Shown: one piece after another, positions 33,516 to 34,922 of the stretch
Numbering within the stretch: position 1 is the stretch's first letter
Layout: each line of letters opens with the position of its first letter
From: Pseudomonadota bacterium
GTDB lineage: Bacteria; Pseudomonadota; Gammaproteobacteria; Burkholderiales; Thiobacillaceae
NCBI GenBank assembly: GCA_030653935.1
Contig: JAURYL010000109.1
Span: forward strand, 1-34,922
Direction of reading: 5' to 3'
Length of the DNA: 34,922 nt
Translations under genes and position numbers: made by a program
The notes under the pieces: generated by a model
Told to the model about the DNA's origin: nothing
What the model saw: only the letters and a program-made list of their open reading frames with translations
The model's database searches: none

Positions 33516-33620
33516 AGACAGTAGGGCCACCGGGCAGACAGGGGGGCCACCGGGCGCCGCAGTACCTCACCCCGCCAGATAGTGCGCATCGACCGCCGGG
33601 ACATATCCCGGCATATCTGG
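33516..33620. promoter_or_regulatory. Tandem 20-bp repeat and nested palindromes before the HTH gene
   Basis: AGACAG-NN-GGGCCACCGGGC is repeated back to back (33516-33535 and 33536-33555; 18 of 20 bases equal). It is followed by nested inverted repeats: CCAGATA (33575-33581) with TATCTGG (33614-33620), enclosing CCGGGA-CATA-TCCCGG (33596-33611). This is a likely control region for the small HTH protein and the replication-like genes, or part of an origin. Confidence 0.5.
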
Positions 33621-33629
33621 TGATGCCAC

Positions 33630-33854
33630 ATGACTCTGACCGCCCTGACCGGCACCGCACACGCGGTGTATCTCACCACCGACGCCGCCGCCCAGCGTCT
33701 CGGACTCCGCCCCCAGACCCTCCGCGCCGCCGTATGCCGCGCCGGCCACTATGGGGGAGTCACCCCCGCGAAAAAACGTAACCGGATGCTGTCCTGGCCG
33801 GCCGGCCTGATCGACCGCCTGGCAGCCGGGCTGCCCCTCGATGAGGTGGCATGA
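33630..33854 (+). CDS. Small HTH protein (AlpA/excisionase-like)
   Basis: A 74-residue protein with a MerR/AlpA-like helix-turn-helix at ~15-45 (YLTTDAAAQRLGLRPQTLRA, then AVCRAGHYGG) and a short tail with the RLAAGLPLDEV helix. Small proteins of this kind in islands act as excisionases or as activators of element genes. It overlaps the next gene as ATGA and is the first of three closely spaced genes. The ribosome site is weak. Function is inferred from the HTH and position. Confidence 0.65.
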   Translation: MTLTALTGTAHAVYLTTDAAAQRLGLRPQTLRAAVCRAGHYGGVTPAKKRNRMLSWPAGLIDRLAAGLPLDEVA

Positions 33855-34078
33855 TGGCCGTCACTGTCCGAGACGCCACCCTGGACGCTGCTGTCGACGC
33901 AGCCGAAGCTCGCGTATCCGCCCTTGCCGCCACGGGTGGCCGCCAGATCGAGATGCTGGCTGGAATCCTGGCCGACCTGGCCGGAATCCATGCCGAGCTC
34001 GCGCAGGCCCGCGCCGATGCCGAGCGGGCGCGCGGCCGTCGGCATCTGGCCGCGCTGCATGTGTTGGTGGGGGGCTGA
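33851..34078 (+). CDS. Small alanine-rich helical protein, unknown
   Basis: A 75-residue protein made almost wholly of predicted helix, rich in Ala, Arg, Glu and Asp (VDAAEARVSALAATGGRQIE, AELAQARADAERARGRRH), probably a short coiled coil. No family recognised. Coupled to the HTH gene by ATGA and 5 nt before the replication-like gene, so it is likely an accessory of that operon. It could be the partner or loader of the downstream DNA-binding protein. Confidence 0.6.
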   Translation: MMAVTVRDATLDAAVDAAEARVSALAATGGRQIEMLAGILADLAGIHAELAQARADAERARGRRHLAALHVLVGG

Positions 34079-34083
34079 CGGAT

Positions 34084-34797
34084 ATGTCCATCCGCATCAT
34101 GTCCGCCGTCTGGGACGGCTTCCCCGGCGGCGGAAGCGAGTTGCTCGCGCTGCTGGCGCTCGCGGATTGGGGCGACGATGCCGGTAGATGCTGGCCTTCA
34201 ATGGCGAAAATCGCCGAGAAAACGCGGCTGTCACGCTCGCAAGCACAACGTGTTTTGCATGGCTTGATCGACTCCGATTTCATCGCCGTAACGGGTAATG
34301 AAACCGGGGGCAAACCCGGAACGACCCGCCAATATCAAATCCGTCTGGATCGCTTGACGGGTAGCGCCCATGCAACCCCTACGGGCCGCATGGGTGCGAC
34401 GGGTAGCGTCGATGCGACGGGTAGCACCCATACACAAGAGGGGCCGCACCCATGCGGCGAGACGGGCCGCACCCATGCGACCCAAACCGTCATTGAACCG
34501 TCATTAACCACCAATTCATCGTCGACAGCCGTGGCTGATCGACCTTTGGAACAGGCGGCCAGCAAAAAATCGAAAGCAGCTTGCCCACATCAAGAAATCA
34601 TCGGCGCCTATCACGATGCCCTTCCTACCAGCCCGCGCATCCGGGACTGGACGCCGAACAGGGCGGCTTTGCTCAGGGCACGATGGAACGAAGACCAAGC
34701 GCGCCAGAACCTCGATTATTGGAAACGCCTGTTCGCCTATGTCGCGGAATCGGATTTCCTGACGGGCAAGGTATCGACACCAGGTGTTACCGGCTGA
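34084..34797 (+). CDS. Phage/island replication-type protein with winged HTH and degenerate repeat linker
   Basis: A 237-residue protein. Residues ~1-90 form a winged-helix domain (LLALLALADWGDDAGRCWPS, IAEKTRLSRSQAQRVLHGLI) of the type found in phage replication initiators and replisome organisers. Residues ~92-135 are a repeat-derived linker of T-G-S/R-x-x-A-T units, translated from near-identical GACGGGTAGC/GGGCCGC units. The C-terminal part (~170-228: IIGAYHDALP, RDWTPNRAALLRARWNEDQA, WKRLFAYVAESDFLTG) resembles the tail of phage replication proteins, but it stops soon after DFLTG, where relatives usually continue, so the end may be truncated. ATG 34084 is used; an in-frame start at 33841 runs through the previous gene. 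Confidence 0.75.
   Translation: MSIRIMSAVWDGFPGGGSELLALLALADWGDDAGRCWPSMAKIAEKTRLSRSQAQRVLHGLIDSDFIAVTGNETGGKPGTTRQYQIRLDRLTGSAHATPTGRMGATGSVDATGSTHTQEGPHPCGETGRTHATQTVIEPSLTTNSSSTAVADRPLEQAASKKSKAACPHQEIIGAYHDALPTSPRIRDWTPNRAALLRARWNEDQARQNLDYWKRLFAYVAESDFLTGKVSTPGVTG
34357..34489 (+). repeat. Degenerate short repeats inside the replication-type gene
   Basis: Units such as GACGGGTAGC and GGGCCGCA(C/T) followed by CCATGC or GATGC recur about 7 times at 15-24 bp spacing and encode T-G-S/R-x-x-A-T. They stay in frame, so they behave as an expandable protein linker; clustered repeats within an initiator gene could also be iterons (origin). Confidence 0.6.
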
Positions 34798-34846
34798 GTA
34801 AACCCGCCTAAATCTGGCGGAATTTCCAGAAGGTAGGGACAGGAAA

Positions 34847-34878
34847 TGAAGAAGGGGCCCGGCTGGGCCCCTTCTTCA
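34847..34878. terminator. Bidirectional terminator between replication-type gene and ssb
   Basis: A perfect 14-bp stem, TGAAGAAGGGGCCC / GGGCCCCTTCTTCA, with a GGCT loop. It lies 49 nt after the plus-strand stop and 23 nt after the minus-strand ssb stop, where convergent transcription needs a shared stop. The pyrimidine arm (CCCCTTCTTC) supplies a modest U-tract on the plus strand and the mirrored arm does so on the minus strand. Confidence 0.75.
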
Positions 34879-34901
34879 TAGTGGCTACGAGCGGTTGTGA
34901 A

Positions 34902-34922
34902 TCAGAACGGCGTATCGTCCTC
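34902..34922 (-). CDS. ssb: Single-stranded DNA-binding protein, C-terminal end only (partial)
   Basis: Only seven codons lie in the window. On the minus strand they read Glu-Asp-Asp-Thr-Pro-Phe-stop, the acidic tip (DDxPF) that SSB proteins use to dock replication and repair partners. The rest of the gene lies to the right. Its convergent partner is a replication-type protein, which fits an island replication or recombination module. The short match makes this likely but not certain. Confidence 0.7.
   Translation of the reverse strand, partial: EDDTPF

Noticed and set aside
34357-34489. CRISPR-like or tandem repeat array
   Set aside because: Units are short, degenerate, without spacers of fixed length, and stay in frame inside a gene; not a CRISPR. 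No CRISPR array was seen elsewhere in the window.

Overview
The window is high-GC DNA from a proteobacterium, most likely a beta- or gammaproteobacterium. The evidence is the gene block dnaQ-rnhA-yafS-like-gloB-mltD, which has the same order in E. coli, together with SelO, a sigma-54 activator, a TonB receptor and many REP-like palindromes. I cannot name the genus. Positions 1-29945 look like ordinary chromosome. From 29951 to the right edge lies an integrated element whose far end is outside the window.

Layout. (1) 1-212: a large imperfect palindrome that may continue past the left edge. (2) 207-2618, minus: a coupled operon of a duplicated DUF1538 membrane protein followed by two PII-like proteins, with a single-domain response regulator upstream (2735-3133). 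(3) 3198-3401, minus: a small cysteine-bearing protein with its own intrinsic terminator. (4) 3463-5253, plus: NAD(P)H-hydrate dehydratase and a cytoplasmic-type amidase with an SH3-like tail. (5) 5263-16555, minus: a signalling block. Read in the direction of transcription it is REC-HD-GYP, a lone PAS protein, a PhnD-like lipoprotein and a 1309-residue hybrid kinase, each overlapping the next by 4-14 nt. A second hybrid kinase and selO follow. (6) 16839-20008: a sigma-54 activator with a Cys/His-rich PAS domain, divergent from an SLC13/RCK permease. (7) 20353-22352, minus: a small hypothetical protein and an RhlE-like helicase with an apparent leader attenuator. (8) 22711-27440, minus: methyltransferase, rnhA, dnaQ, a TonB receptor and a periplasmic binding protein as a tightly packed run; gloB and mltD run the other way (27476-29720). 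(9) 29797-29945: tRNA-Ser(UGA) and its terminator.

The island. A 45-bp 3' piece of a tRNA-Thr(UGU) gene (29951-29995) lies 5 nt from tRNA-Ser. It is followed by iteron-like repeats, a tyrosine integrase, a HigB2/HigA2-type toxin-antitoxin pair, two unrecognised proteins, a small HTH protein, a phage-type winged-helix replication-like protein and, at the very edge, the last six codons of a convergent single-stranded-DNA-binding protein. The insertion appears to have split a tRNA-Thr/tRNA-Ser transcription unit.

How the genes may work together. The 9888-16555 operon reads as one sensing circuit: a binding lipoprotein (PhnD fold) could pass a ligand signal to the hybrid kinase's periplasmic domain, and the phosphorelay could end in HD-GYP control of cyclic di-GMP. 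The PII-like pair probably gates the DUF1538 transporter. The TonB receptor and binding protein look like an outer-membrane/periplasm uptake or sensing pair. These links are inferred from coupling and domain content. Nothing here identifies a wholly new system with certainty. The best candidates are the PBP/hybrid-kinase/HD-GYP operon, with a REP element read through its signal peptide; the DUF1538-PII-PII operon; and the rhlE leader.
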